Positions 23,238 through 32,704 of a stretch of 64,000 nucleotides of DNA are shown here, piece after piece. The position numbers were made by a program, and so were the translations under genes. Positions within the stretch are counted from its first letter, which is position 1. Every line of letters begins with the position of its first letter. This stretch comes from Clostridia bacterium (GTDB lineage: Bacteria; Bacillota; Clostridia; Oscillospirales; CAG-272). Under the pieces are notes generated by a model. The model was given only the letters and a program-made list of their open reading frames with translations. It made no database searches and had not been told where the DNA came from. The DNA is taken from the NCBI GenBank assembly GCA_017621475.1, contig JAGATA010000020.1, forward strand, positions 1 through 64,000, read 5' to 3'.

Positions 23238-24896
23238 TTATGTATTTACGTTTGCGGGAGGGAAGGATTTGTAGCCTGTAGGAGGGGTTACGGTAACATC
23301 TTCTCCGCGAGCGGTAAAGTTATAAAGATCGGTTATTGACATATTTATATTCATCTCTACACCGTCTTTTTCCGTTGTTCCCTCAATGGTGTAAGTAACT
23401 TCATAATAGTCTATGTATCCGTTTTCCGCAAGGAAAACTCTTATTTGGGGAGAAGTTATTACCATATCTTCAATTCCCAGATCTAAAAGACCTAAAAATT
23501 CGATTACATATCCGCCGAAATGCAATCGGAAATATGTTTCGTCAAGAGTAAATTGGAGGCAAGTTCTATTGCCCTGGGCGGGTGCAACGGTAAATTCTGC
23601 TGCGCCATCTTTCGTAATCGGCAAAATAGCATTTTTAAGAGAATCTTTTATAATACCTACATTTATTTCGTCACCGACTTGGTTTTGCGAGATCTTTACT
23701 GTTTGATTTCCGGATCTTATGTAATAGTAGCCGTTTTCATAATAAATATCGGAAACAGATAATTGCTCAAATACTTCAACAGCAGTTGATTGCCTGAACA
23801 CGGGAGATGCGGAGTTTTCTCCTTTAACTGCCATATCGGATCTATATGTTACAGATGTTGAAATACCGGAGATATACATATCCACTTTGCCGTATTCACT
23901 TACACTGTAATCTTCAAGTGAAAGTGTTTTATCTACGGCGTCTGCAAGAATATTGAAGAAAATATCTTCTTCGGAGTAGAGAGGGAAGCTTTCGTATCCT
24001 TCGGGAATATCGAGTGTTACCTCTTTATCACGGAAGAAGCTTACGCTGTAAACATAGGCTATTTTTGTAACATCGGAAACACCGCCCGTAGCTTTCATAT
24101 AAGAAAACGTGATGGACGGGGTATAAGATTTCATATACCCGTCACGGTCTATGGCAATATCCACCTTTGCGGAGGTGATTATTCTTTGGGAGGATTCAAA
24201 TTTTTCGATGTTTTCCAAGACATAGTTTTCCTCTACGTCATCCAATATATCGTCAAAAAGGGAAAGTGCATCTTCTTTTGTAAGTTCTACTGTGATATAG
24301 ATAGTTTTTTCATCTTCTCTTATTTCGGAAATTGCTCTTTCCGGTACGGATTTTATCATTGACGAAATGCTGCTTACGGCGTTAAAGCTTTCATCCGTTT
24401 CTTTTGAATGCTCGTATTTGGTTTTAAGACCCGATGATGAGACATAGTAAAATCCATCTTTGGAATATACCGTTCTTGTTTCTTCTCTTTTTGTATCGTT
24501 AGTTTCAACGACTTTTTTATTGGACATTGAAGATTCATTTTTTGAAGCGATATTGAACATATTTTCTACTGTAGAAATAAGATAATCATCGCTTTTATTA
24601 TTTCGAATATTAACTTCTTGGAATATTTCTGCGCAGTAGGATTTTTGGTTTACGGATTTATTTTTTGCGTTTGTGATAAGGAAAGCCGCACCGCCTTTTG
24701 TGGAAGGTTTTTTAATACCGGGATAGGTCGTAACAACCGTTGTAGCTTCGGTCGTTTCAGTTGTGGCTTCCGTTGTGGTCTGTGTGGTAATGGTGGTTTC
24801 GGGGGACTCTGTTGTTTCGCTTTTTTTATCTTTGGCGCACGCGGCGACAGATATAATAAGCGAAATGGTTAAAAAGAGAGAAATGATTTTTTTCAT
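23238..24896 (-). CDS. Large lipoprotein of unknown function, 552 aa
   Basis: The signal peptide ends in SVAACAK (lipobox), followed by a Thr/Glu-rich linker of about 40 residues. The mature protein appears to hold two related halves, each with a KDGFYYVSS/ENGYYYIRSG strand pair, a KVDIAIDRDGYMKSY or RVFLAENGYIDYYEV strand, and a final DVTVTPPTGYKSFPP or EVTLDIPEGYESFP. This recalls DUF6612/LolA-like lipoproteins. Function unknown. The ATG at 24896 is preceded by AGAGGTAAG. Monocistronic. Confidence 0.78.
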   Translation of the reverse strand: MKKIISLFLTISLIISVAACAKDKKSETTESPETTITTQTTTEATTETTEATTVVTTYPGIKKPSTKGGAAFLITNAKNKSVNQKSYCAEIFQEVNIRNNKSDDYLISTVENMFNIASKNESSMSNKKVVETNDTKREETRTVYSKDGFYYVSSSGLKTKYEHSKETDESFNAVSSISSMIKSVPERAISEIREDEKTIYITVELTKEDALSLFDDILDDVEENYVLENIEKFESSQRIITSAKVDIAIDRDGYMKSYTPSITFSYMKATGGVSDVTKIAYVYSVSFFRDKEVTLDIPEGYESFPLYSEEDIFFNILADAVDKTLSLEDYSVSEYGKVDMYISGISTSVTYRSDMAVKGENSASPVFRQSTAVEVFEQLSVSDIYYENGYYYIRSGNQTVKISQNQVGDEINVGIIKDSLKNAILPITKDGAAEFTVAPAQGNRTCLQFTLDETYFRLHFGGYVIEFLGLLDLGIEDMVITSPQIRVFLAENGYIDYYEVTYTIEGTTEKDGVEMNINMSITDLYNFTARGEDVTVTPPTGYKSFPPANVNT

Positions 24897-24950
24897 AATG
24901 CTTACCTCTGAGCTAAAATAGGTGAGATATTTCCTCATCTATTTTAAATA

Positions 24951-25886
24951 TTATTCTGTGGACGTATCTGTGGAGATAAATTCTTTTACGCTTGTTGCAA
25001 GACCTGCAAGAGATTGAATTTCGCTGGGGATAATGATCTTTGTTGCTTTGCCGTTTGCCGCTTTTTCAAACGCTTCAAGGCTCTTGATTGCGATAACAGC
25101 TTCGGAGGGGTTGGCTTCATTGATGAGTCTGATACCTTCCGCTGTAGCTTTCTGAACCTGAAGGATAGCTTCCGCTTCACCCTCTGCACGGCGGATACGG
25201 GCTTCTTTTTCGGCCTCTGCAAGGAGTATCTGTTCCTGCTTCTGCGCTTCCGCATTGAGGATCATAGACTGTTTTTTGCCCTCTGCCGTGAGGATGTCTG
25301 CCGCTTTTGTACCCTCTGCGATGAGGATCTTTTCGCGGCGTTCGCGTTCTGCCTTCATCTGTTTTTCCATCGCATCCTGAATTTCCTTGGGCGGGATGAT
25401 GTTTTTAAGCTCTACGCGGTTTACCTTGATGCCCCAAGGGTCCGTTGCTTCGTCAAGCGTTGTACGCATACGCGCATTGATAAGGTCGCGGGAGGTAAGT
25501 GTGTTGTCAAGCTCAAGCTCGCCGATGATGTTACGAAGTGTTGTTGCGGTGAGGTTTTCAATAGCCATTCTGGGTTTTTCCACACCGTATGTGTAAAGCT
25601 TGCAGTCCGTTATCTGATAGAAAACTACTGTGTCGATACGCATTTTTACGTTGTCTTTTGTGATAACATCCTGTGGATCGAAGTCCGCTATTTTTTCCAT
25701 AAGAGAGATCTTGCTTCTTATTCTGTCGAAGAAAGGAATCTTAAAGTGAAGACCGGTGTGCCAGGTCGTGTGGTACGTGCCAAGGCGTTCAATGATGAAT
25801 GCCTGCGCCTGCGGTACGATACAGATGTTCGATATTGCAAGTATGATAACAACGAGCAATATGATGCCGAGAATGATCCAAAACAT
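24951..25886 (-). CDS. SPFH/Band-7 (stomatin/paraslipin) membrane protein
   Basis: A 311-aa protein. An N-terminal membrane helix (3-22) is followed by the SPFH domain: VPQAQAFIIERLGTYH, GLHFKIPFFDRIRSKISL, DPQDVITKDNVKMRIDTVVF, RNIIGELELDNTLTSRDLIN and WGIKVNRVELKNIIPP. A long Glu/Ala-rich coiled coil (about 175-250) follows. Such proteins scaffold membrane microdomains. The partner NfeD protein is encoded immediately upstream, the usual pairing. Confidence 0.93.
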   Translation of the reverse strand: MFWIILGIILLVVIILAISNICIVPQAQAFIIERLGTYHTTWHTGLHFKIPFFDRIRSKISLMEKIADFDPQDVITKDNVKMRIDTVVFYQITDCKLYTYGVEKPRMAIENLTATTLRNIIGELELDNTLTSRDLINARMRTTLDEATDPWGIKVNRVELKNIIPPKEIQDAMEKQMKAERERREKILIAEGTKAADILTAEGKKQSMILNAEAQKQEQILLAEAEKEARIRRAEGEAEAILQVQKATAEGIRLINEANPSEAVIAIKSLEAFEKAANGKATKIIIPSEIQSLAGLATSVKEFISTDTSTE

Positions 25887-25907
25887 AGTGAGTGTCCTCC
25901 TGTATAT

Positions 25908-26366
25908 TTATTTTTTATTTTCTTCTTTGTTTATTTTGCGGCAGATGATCTTTACGCCCTGGATGGAGATAACGCTGACGATCTCTCCGACCTCGAGGTT
26001 TTCTCCGTCTGCGCTGCGAGCGCTCCATATCTGTCCGCGGACTTTTGCAAGCCCTTTGTTTTCGATATTGCAAACACGCTCCGTGATGATGGCTTGTTCA
26101 CCGATAACGGCATCTGCGTTTGTGGGGGTGGGATCTTTTTTGAGAAGTGTGTTCTTGAATATTATGCGCGAAAATATAATAAAAATTACGGCGCAAACCA
26201 AGAAAACTATTATCTGCAAAGCGATGGGAAGCTTGCAGAAAGCAAGTATCATAGCAATCAGCGCGGGCGGCACGAACCAGATGGCAACGAGCGAGGATGT
26301 TAAAGCTTCCACCAGAACCGAAAATACTATGACCGCTATCCAGATATACGGCATAATTTGTTCCAT
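25908..26366 (-). CDS. NfeD-family protein
   Basis: A 152-aa protein with hydrophobic helices at about 4-70 and a C-terminal OB-fold (about 85-148: ADAVIGEQAIITERVCNIEN, GLAKVRGQIWSARS, EVGEIVSVISIQGVKIICR). Short NfeD proteins lack the ClpP-like protease and work with SPFH proteins. It lies 21 bases upstream of the SPFH gene in the same operon, with GGAGGT before the ATG. Confidence 0.92.
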   Translation of the reverse strand: MEQIMPYIWIAVIVFSVLVEALTSSLVAIWFVPPALIAMILAFCKLPIALQIIVFLVCAVIFIIFSRIIFKNTLLKKDPTPTNADAVIGEQAIITERVCNIENKGLAKVRGQIWSARSADGENLEVGEIVSVISIQGVKIICRKINKEENKK

Positions 26367-26482
26367 AAAAACCTCCTTGGTATATGATAGTTTAATAATA
26401 TCATATTTCCTTAAATTTGTAAATAGTGAGTTTATGTAAGGATAAAAATGTCAAAAAATCTTCTATGAATTAAAAGAATATA

Positions 26483-26527
26483 ATTATACCAATATGGGAT
26501 ATTTATATTATACCGTTTTGGTATAAT
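26483..26527 (+). promoter_or_regulatory. Operator repeats overlapping the promoter of an XRE gene
   Basis: ATTATACC occurs at 26483-26490 and 26507-26514, and its inverse GGTATAAT at 26520-26527. The last two form an 8-bp inverted repeat with a GTTTT spacer, and the -10 TATAAT lies inside it. This fits autorepression by the XRE protein at 26558. Confidence 0.7.
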
Positions 26528-26557
26528 GTTGTCAAGAAAAATTTTCGAGGTATTTGT

Positions 26558-26764
26558 ATGCGGCTTTCTGAATTGCGGAAAAAGCGGGGAATATCGCAGC
26601 TGAAGTTGGCGATGGACTTGAATATGAATCAAAACAGCATAAGCCGTTACGAAAACGGTGAGCGCGAAGCGGATTATAAGACGCTTATAATGCTTGCGGA
26701 TTATTTTGACGTATCCATAGATTATCTTCTTGGAAGAACGGACAAACCGGAAATAAACAGATAA
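26558..26764 (+). CDS. Small XRE-family HTH regulator, 68 aa
   Basis: A single Cro/CI domain: LSELRKKRGISQLKLAMDL, NMNQNSISRYENGEREADY, and LIMLADYFDVSIDYLLGRTD. The TTDYLLG-type ending is common in Clostridia. CGAGG precedes the ATG. It is divergent from nfeD, and its promoter is covered by ATTATACC repeats. Confidence 0.88.
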   Translation: MRLSELRKKRGISQLKLAMDLNMNQNSISRYENGEREADYKTLIMLADYFDVSIDYLLGRTDKPEINR

Positions 26765-26822
26765 AAAGCCTATCCTTTCAGGATAACACGCAACGAATTG
26801 CCATTTACGCGGTAAAAACAAA

Positions 26823-26875
26823 CAGAGCAAGAATAGAGGGATGTTCTCCTTTTACTCTTGCTCTTTCTGTTTTCG
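26823..26875. terminator. Long hairpin between convergent genes
   Basis: AGAGCAAGA pairs with TCTTGCTCT across a 23-base loop, followed by TTCTGTTTT. Probably terminates the XRE gene and possibly the leftward membrane protein. Confidence 0.55.
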
Positions 26876-26897
26876 GGTAATCAAAATTTCGGAAAAC

Positions 26898-27761
26898 TCA
26901 GATGTTTTCTGCTTTTAACCCTGTCAATTTTTCGAACGTTTCAAGCTCGTATCCGGGAAAATATATTCCGAATTTTTGACCGTTGCGTTCAATCTCCAAA
27001 ACGTGATACGGCTTAAAAAATATGTCCCCCGTGTTGGCTATCACGATTTTATACGTCTTGAATTCGGGGCTTTTCGGGGGAAGCTCTTTATTCCAAGACG
27101 GTACGGAAATTTTTTTGTTTATTGTTTTTATTGATTTTAATTCTGATTTTTTAAAGGAATAAACGCTTTCCACATCGGCAATATGAAGCTCGTCTTCATC
27201 CGCATATATTTTAAGATCGAGATTTATATACGGAGTTGTTTGAAGCGGCAACGCATACGGACGTACCTCTTCGTTTTTCACTTTATATCTGAAAAACAAA
27301 ATATCCGTGGAAGGCGCATCTTGGGGAACTCCCAATTCGGTATAGTTATTTTTGATGTTTTTATCTATGTTATCTATTTGTTGCTCCGCATCCTCTTCTT
27401 CCAAAACCTTTTTCTCTTTTTTCTTTGATATAATTTGAAGGATTAGCCAAATAACACCGCAAGAAAGTCCGCTTAAGGTGAGAATTGGCGCGTTTTCGAA
27501 TATTATTTTGCTCAATTCGTTTTCGTCAAGCTCTCTTACTATACTTGTTATCACTATTAACGCAAATATACCGCATATATATTTTACGATGTTCAGCCAT
27601 ACGGGAAAACGGCTCTTTTCCAACGTCTGTTCAAGCCCTTCCTTCTTGTCTTCCAAAGCTTCCGAATGCTGCTTTGAAACGGTTTTTGTGATGAATTCCG
27701 TACCGTTTAGTATTTCGCTTCTTTTGTCTTTTGTGACGTCAATTCCAAAAACGGGTTTCAT
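26898..27761 (-). CDS. Membrane protein of unknown function, 287 aa
   Basis: Two hydrophobic helices (about 55-75 and 90-110) are flanked by a charged N-terminal region and a cytosolic C-terminal domain. That domain (about 150-287) has the run YADEDELHIADVESVYSF, TYKIVIANTGDIFFKPYHVL and GQKFGIYFPGYELETFEKL, which resembles a PH-like beta domain, but I cannot name the family. The ATG at 27761 follows AAGGAG. It lies 29 bases after folD on the same strand and may be the last gene of that operon. Confidence 0.7.
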   Translation of the reverse strand: MKPVFGIDVTKDKRSEILNGTEFITKTVSKQHSEALEDKKEGLEQTLEKSRFPVWLNIVKYICGIFALIVITSIVRELDENELSKIIFENAPILTLSGLSCGVIWLILQIISKKKEKKVLEEEDAEQQIDNIDKNIKNNYTELGVPQDAPSTDILFFRYKVKNEEVRPYALPLQTTPYINLDLKIYADEDELHIADVESVYSFKKSELKSIKTINKKISVPSWNKELPPKSPEFKTYKIVIANTGDIFFKPYHVLEIERNGQKFGIYFPGYELETFEKLTGLKAENI

Positions 27762-27790
27762 ATACTTTCTCCTTAATATCAAAGTGATTT

Positions 27791-28636
27791 TTATTTCTGT
27801 TTTTTTGCCGCTGTGAGCGTATTTTTGAGGAGCATTGTTATAGTCATGGGACCAACACCGCCGGGAACGGGGGTGATAAAGCTTGCCTTGGGCTCAACGG
27901 AGGCATAGTCAACGTCACCGGTGAGCTTGCCGTCTGCTCGGCGGTTCATACCAACGTCGATAACAACAGCGCCTTCTTTAACCATATCACCTGTTACAAA
28001 ATCTGCGCGTCCGATTGCGACAACGAGGATATCTGCGCGACGTGTCACCTCTGCGAGGTTCTTTGTCTTGGAATGGCAGATAGTTACCGTGCCGTTTTCA
28101 GCCAAGAGGAGCTGAGAAATGGGCTTTCCTACGATATTGCTTCTGCCGATAACGACACATTCCTTGCCTGCAACTTCAATACCGCTTCTTGCAAGGAGCT
28201 GCATAATACCTGCAGGTGTGCAGGGGAGGAAGTCTGCCGTGCCAAGCATCATTTCGCCGATGTTGGGGGCGCAGAATGCGTCAACGTCCTTGGAGGGGGA
28301 AATAGCGGCAATAACTGCTCTCTCGTCGATCTGCTTGGGCAAGGGAAGCTGAACGAGTATTCCATGTATATCGCATCTTGCGTTGAGCTCGTCTATCTTG
28401 GAGAGGAGCTCTGCCTGCGTTGTTTCCTCTGCCATTTCGATGATCTCGGAGTACATACCAACCTCTGCGCAACCTTTGCCTTTATTGCGTACATAAACCT
28501 TGGAAGCTGGGTTTTCGCCTACGATGATTACCGCAAGACCGGGAACTGTACCTTCCGCTTTCATCTGTGCCACTTCCGCTGCGATCTCTTCGCGGATCTG
28601 CGCGGATATTTTTTTTCCGTCAATTATCTGTGCCAT
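27791..28636 (-). CDS. folD: Methylenetetrahydrofolate dehydrogenase/cyclohydrolase
   Basis: A 281-aa bifunctional enzyme that interconverts methylene-, methenyl- and formyl-tetrahydrofolate with NADP. The catalytic motif YVRNKGKGCAEVG (48-60, Lys52), GILVQLPLPKQID, DVDAFCAPNIG, PCTPAGIMQLL, VVIGRSNIVGKPISQLLL and the C-terminal PVPGGVGPMTITML are all present. Its first 17 bases overlap the 3' end of lgt, so expression is tied to that operon. Confidence 0.96.
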   Translation of the reverse strand: MAQIIDGKKISAQIREEIAAEVAQMKAEGTVPGLAVIIVGENPASKVYVRNKGKGCAEVGMYSEIIEMAEETTQAELLSKIDELNARCDIHGILVQLPLPKQIDERAVIAAISPSKDVDAFCAPNIGEMMLGTADFLPCTPAGIMQLLARSGIEVAGKECVVIGRSNIVGKPISQLLLAENGTVTICHSKTKNLAEVTRRADILVVAIGRADFVTGDMVKEGAVVIDVGMNRRADGKLTGDVDYASVEPKASFITPVPGGVGPMTITMLLKNTLTAAKKQK

Positions 28637-29720
28637 TGTCTTTTACCTCTGTTTCTTCTGTGTTAAAAATATTTTCTTTGTTTTCTTCTGCCGTTTCGGC
28701 AGATTCTTGCATTTCAGCTTCGGTTTCAGTTTCAGTTTCAACTTCAACTTCTTCCGAAGAGTTTTTGTCTTTTTGTGCGGCTTCTATTCCGTCGGTGCTT
28801 ATCATAGAAGTAAGGAATTCCATCATTTCTTCGCGGCTTTTTTCCTCTGCCTTTTTAAGACCGAATACCAAGCCGAAATCTGCTATAGCATCTTTTTCCC
28901 AAATGCCTTCCTTGCAAAGCTTTGCGTGTCTTACTCTGCCTATGATGATGACCGGGAGCGCCAACACAAAGCAAACAAGACCGAGCAGCGCGGAAACGCG
29001 GATGTTTGTGTTTCCGAGATAGAGCGAGTCTGTGCGCAGGTTTTCGATGAAAAATCTGCCAAGTCCGTACCAAGCAAAATACCAAAGCATAACTTCGCCG
29101 CGGAATTTTCTCTTTTTATAAAATACGTTGATAAGAGCAAAGCCGAGCAAGTTCCAAAGGGATTCGTAAAGGAACGTGGGGTGAACGTCTATCGTTTGGT
29201 AATCCGTAAGGTGGTTGCAAAGACGCATACGCCAAGGGAGCGTTGTTACACCGCCGAAGGCTTCGCCGTTCATAAAATTGCCCCATCTGCCTATAAGCTG
29301 ACCGAGCATTACACCGGGCATAAGCGCATCCGCTATGGTGAAGAAGTTGATCTTTTTGAATTTGGACACAAGGAAAACTGCAAGCGCACCGCCGATGATA
29401 CCGCCGTATATGGCAATGCCGCCGTTCCAAACCGCGATAATATCATAGAGCGTATCGTAACCCTCGGGGTTAAAAATGATATAGTAAAGGCGCGCGCCGA
29501 CTATCGCCGTTGGAACTGTGATGAGCGCGTAATCGAGGAGCGTATCGAAGATGATGCCCTCTTTCATTGCGCGCCAGCAGAAATAGGAGAAAGCAAGTAT
29601 AATTCCAAGGCAGATTATCATACCGTACCAGGTAACTTTTATATCGCCTATTTTGAAAGCTGTGCGGCTTATTTCAAATTCTCCGATGCCAAGACCGGGG
29701 AAGGATATTATGGATTTCAT
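28620..29720 (-). CDS. lgt: Prolipoprotein diacylglyceryl transferase
   Basis: A 366-aa membrane enzyme that attaches diacylglycerol to the lipobox Cys of prolipoproteins. Several helices surround the signature GRWGNFMNGEAFGG (144-157), and HPTFLYESLWNL follows. The last 90 residues are unusual: a Glu/Thr-rich acidic cytosolic tail (VEVETETETEAEMQESAE), longer than in most Lgt. The start overlaps the yfmH stop (ATGA). The substrate set is visible in this window as at least nine lipoproteins. Confidence 0.95.
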   Translation of the reverse strand: MKSIISFPGLGIGEFEISRTAFKIGDIKVTWYGMIICLGIILAFSYFCWRAMKEGIIFDTLLDYALITVPTAIVGARLYYIIFNPEGYDTLYDIIAVWNGGIAIYGGIIGGALAVFLVSKFKKINFFTIADALMPGVMLGQLIGRWGNFMNGEAFGGVTTLPWRMRLCNHLTDYQTIDVHPTFLYESLWNLLGFALINVFYKKRKFRGEVMLWYFAWYGLGRFFIENLRTDSLYLGNTNIRVSALLGLVCFVLALPVIIIGRVRHAKLCKEGIWEKDAIADFGLVFGLKKAEEKSREEMMEFLTSMISTDGIEAAQKDKNSSEEVEVETETETEAEMQESAETAEENKENIFNTEETEVKDNGTDN

Positions 29721-31009
29721 TGTTCATCCTCCTTTTCAAGGGGGTAGACTACGCTTGTTGCGTAATATTTTTCATCGAAGAGCTCGCGCACGAGCGAGTT
29801 TGCTTCTTCTACGGTAACTTCCGCCATAATATCGCCTATTTCAAACCAGTTGCTGTCCTTTATAAGGGACATAGCGAAGGTTTCTGCAATATTTGCGCTT
29901 TCAAAGCTGCGTATATATTCCGCGTATTTTGCGCGGCGGGAGTTTTCGAAGGATTCGGGATCGATGCCGTTTTTCTTTACGTCCTCCATATAGGAGATAA
30001 ATTTCTGTGTTGCCGCATCAATATCGTCCGTTTCCCCACCGAAGATAAAGTGTGCGCTTATCTTGCCTGCGGAATATCCTGCTTCCATCTCGTCGATAAG
30101 AGCGCTTTCGTAAACGTCAACCGCGAATTCGGAAGCATCGCCAAAGAGCGCGTCCGTTGCAAGCTGGAGTGTTATGGTGCGCTTCATCTTATCGCGCGCG
30201 TCAATAGGCTTATAAATATCCTTGACGCCCATAAGGAACATCGGCTTTGAAACCTCGAAATTTGCGCTTACGAATTTGTTGGCGACCTCGCGTCCTTCCT
30301 CATTATAGGAACGAACGATATTTTTTACTTCCTGCATGGGAAGCACCTTGTCTGCAACGGCAAGTATCTGCTCCATCGTTACGTTGCCCGCAACGCAAAG
30401 GAACATATTTGAAAGGTTGTAGAACACCTCGTAGCATTTGTAAAGCGTGTCCGCTGTTATCTCTGAAATGGATTCTACGGTGCCTGCAACGTCGATATTT
30501 ATTTGAGAATCTTTATAAAGTGCGCGGATGAGGTTCATATATACTGCGAAATCGGGGTAATCCTCTCTGCCGCGTATCTCCTGACCTATGATACCCTGTT
30601 CCTTTGCCACGTTTTCGGGTGTGAAATAAGGGTGTGTAACGTAATCAAAGAGAATTCCTAGGTTTTCGGAGAAGTTTTCCGTGCATTTGAAGAGGTAAGC
30701 CGTCACTTCCGTAGAGGTAAAAGCATTTGCGCTTGCGCCGTACTTTGCAAAGCGAGAGAACGTGTCAACTCCGTCTTCGTTTTCAAACATCTTATGCTCA
30801 AGGTAGTGCGCAATACCATCGGGAACGCGGGTAAACTCTGCATCTCCCTCAAGTTTAAAGCAGTTGTCAATCGCGCCGTAGCGTGTGCAGAAAAGCGCAT
30901 AAGAGGTAGAGATCTCCTTGGGGATAAGGTAGATATCAAGCCCGCTTTTGTGCTTGGTATAGTAATATTTTTCGCCGATGAGGGCGTTTTCTTTTGTCAA
31001 TACGTCCAT
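29717..31009 (-). CDS. yfmH: M16-family zinc peptidase, YfmH type
   Basis: A 430-aa inverzincin peptidase. The HxxEH site is HYLEH (68-72) in GIAHYLEHKMFENEDGVDTF, with the distant Glu ligand expected in the EQGIIGQEI region. The C-terminal half repeats the M16 fold without the motif. YfmH and YfmF are encoded side by side in most Bacillota and are thought to work as a pair; the substrate is not settled. Its start overlaps the yfmF stop by one base. Confidence 0.9.
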   Translation of the reverse strand: MDVLTKENALIGEKYYYTKHKSGLDIYLIPKEISTSYALFCTRYGAIDNCFKLEGDAEFTRVPDGIAHYLEHKMFENEDGVDTFSRFAKYGASANAFTSTEVTAYLFKCTENFSENLGILFDYVTHPYFTPENVAKEQGIIGQEIRGREDYPDFAVYMNLIRALYKDSQINIDVAGTVESISEITADTLYKCYEVFYNLSNMFLCVAGNVTMEQILAVADKVLPMQEVKNIVRSYNEEGREVANKFVSANFEVSKPMFLMGVKDIYKPIDARDKMKRTITLQLATDALFGDASEFAVDVYESALIDEMEAGYSAGKISAHFIFGGETDDIDAATQKFISYMEDVKKNGIDPESFENSRRAKYAEYIRSFESANIAETFAMSLIKDSNWFEIGDIMAEVTVEEANSLVRELFDEKYYATSVVYPLEKEDEQ

Positions 31010-32280
31010 TATTCAGCCTCCGTTCCGCAAAGGAAATATTCTGTATCGAGCTGTATATTCTGTGCTGCGGCAACTATTTGCGCTTTGGTAACGCGCTCCG
31101 TTTTTTCAATAAGGTCGGCAGGGGAATCTTCAGAACTGAATACTCTTGCCGCGGCGTAGTGGGAATGTATCGCATCTGCACTATCATCGGTAGAGAGGAA
31201 TGCATTGCGAAGTCTTTTCTTTGCGCTTGTGATTTCTTCCTCGGTGATATTGCCTTTTTTGATCTCTTCAAGCTGGAAAAGTATTTCGTTTCTCGCTTTT
31301 TCGCGGTTGGAAACCTTGATGCCGCTCGTTACCATCATAATGCCCTTTGTGTATATACGAGAAGAGCAATGGTAGCAAAGGGAGAGCTTTTCGCGCACGT
31401 TGCGGAAAAGCTTGGATTGTGTGCCGGAGCCGAAAACGCTGTTCAGTACGCGAAGCACGTTGTAATCCTCCTCATAACCGCCGATACCTGTGCGGAAGCC
31501 GAGAACGAGCTTGCCCTGGTTAAGGGATTGATGCTCGCATACGTTTTTCACTTCTTTTACGTATTTTACAACGTCTGTGGAGTAATCGGGTATTTCGCCG
31601 CGCTGTATGTCCGCAAACGTGTTGCGGACAAAAGCTTCGGAAACGGCTTCTTCAATGTCACCTATTACCCATACTTCTATTTTTGCGTGGGAAAGGATAT
31701 ATTTGTATCTTTCAAAAAGGGAAGCGGACGTGATTTTTTCCACGTCTTCTGCTTTACCCATTTCGGAAATACCCCACGCTTCGTTGGCACACATTATTTC
31801 CGTGCATCTTTTGAGCGCGAATGAGTCTTTTTCGTTTATCTGCGCTTCAATATCTGTAATAAGCTTGTCTTTTTCGCTTTCCACGTAAGCTTTATCGAAA
31901 ACGCCGTCCTCCGTTTTGGGGGATTTGAATATTTCCGTAAGCAGAGAGGTAACGCCGCCCGTTATATCCTCGCCGTACAGAGCATATCTGTCGGAGAGGA
32001 GCTTTGCATAAACAGTTATAACGTGCGCTTCGCCGTTTGTTCCGACGTAGCTGTCTATTTCCGCGCCGTAAAGAGAGGAAAGCTCCTTCTGAACAGAAAG
32101 AAGGTTTTGATGTTTATTTGTTCCGCGAAGGAGCACGGATGTGAACAGCGCATTTTCTGCCGCGTGCTCGCGCTCCAATGGGAGGATGAGATCTATAAAT
32201 ATTCTGTTAAATTTGAATTTATCCGTCTTGACTGTCGTAAGTGCAATGCCGTCAAAAATATCTTTTCTTGATATTTGCAT
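31009..32280 (-). CDS. yfmF: M16-family peptidase-like protein without catalytic motif, YfmF type
   Basis: A 423-aa M16-fold protein. It has the family strands (FIDLILPLEREHAAENALFTSVLLRGTN, LSSLYGAEIDSYVG) but no HxxEH, as usual for YfmF. It is therefore the likely non-catalytic partner of YfmH. First gene of the yfmF-yfmH-lgt-folD operon, with GGAGG upstream of the ATG. Confidence 0.88.
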   Translation of the reverse strand: MQISRKDIFDGIALTTVKTDKFKFNRIFIDLILPLEREHAAENALFTSVLLRGTNKHQNLLSVQKELSSLYGAEIDSYVGTNGEAHVITVYAKLLSDRYALYGEDITGGVTSLLTEIFKSPKTEDGVFDKAYVESEKDKLITDIEAQINEKDSFALKRCTEIMCANEAWGISEMGKAEDVEKITSASLFERYKYILSHAKIEVWVIGDIEEAVSEAFVRNTFADIQRGEIPDYSTDVVKYVKEVKNVCEHQSLNQGKLVLGFRTGIGGYEEDYNVLRVLNSVFGSGTQSKLFRNVREKLSLCYHCSSRIYTKGIMMVTSGIKVSNREKARNEILFQLEEIKKGNITEEEITSAKKRLRNAFLSTDDSADAIHSHYAAARVFSSEDSPADLIEKTERVTKAQIVAAAQNIQLDTEYFLCGTEAE

Positions 32281-32612
32281 TATTTCCTCCGATTTTAGAA
32301 TAATTTATTTGAACATATAATATAATATTTTACTCTATTTTGACCTATAATGCAATGGGAAAAATGTAAATAAATATAATAAACAGGAAAAAAGCGCCCC
32401 GAAGGACGCTTTTTTCTTTTGCAAACAGATCGGAAATATTAAGTATCGCCGTGAAAAAAACACTTGCGATATTTAACCGTATTTAATTGTTACATAATAT
32501 ATAAAGATGCGTTAAGGATTGAATTGGGAAAATATATCATTTTCATAAATTATGAGAATTGAATAATGTTTACTTATTTTATAAAATATTGGTAAAAAAA
32601 GAATGTTCTTCA
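32281..32612. other. AT-rich divergent intergenic region with one terminator-like hairpin
   Basis: The 424 bases between yfmF and the XRE gene hold no gene. AAAAAAGCGCCCC-GAA-GGACGCTTTTTTC at 32387-32420 is a terminator-like hairpin lying upstream of both divergent genes, so it is either a relic of a lost gene or an attenuator. The rest is AT-rich, with the yfmF promoter somewhere in 32300-32370. Confidence 0.5.
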
Positions 32613-32638
32613 TATTTGCACTCATATGAGTACAAATA
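32613..32638 (+). promoter_or_regulatory. 26-base palindromic operator candidate
   Basis: TATTTGCACTCAT is followed at once by its near-perfect inverse ATGAGTACAAATA (one mismatch). It sits about 70 bases before the XRE gene at 32705, in the region where its promoter must lie. Confidence 0.6.
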
Positions 32639-32704
32639 TATTATATTATAAAAATATAATAATGTCAAGAATTTCTTGTCGGACGGAATAAAGGTGATAT
32701 TATT

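Noticed and set aside
25014..26303. 429-codon plus-strand frame opposite the SPFH and NfeD genes
   Set aside because: Its sequence is Phe/Cys-rich and without start signals; both minus-strand genes are clear family members.
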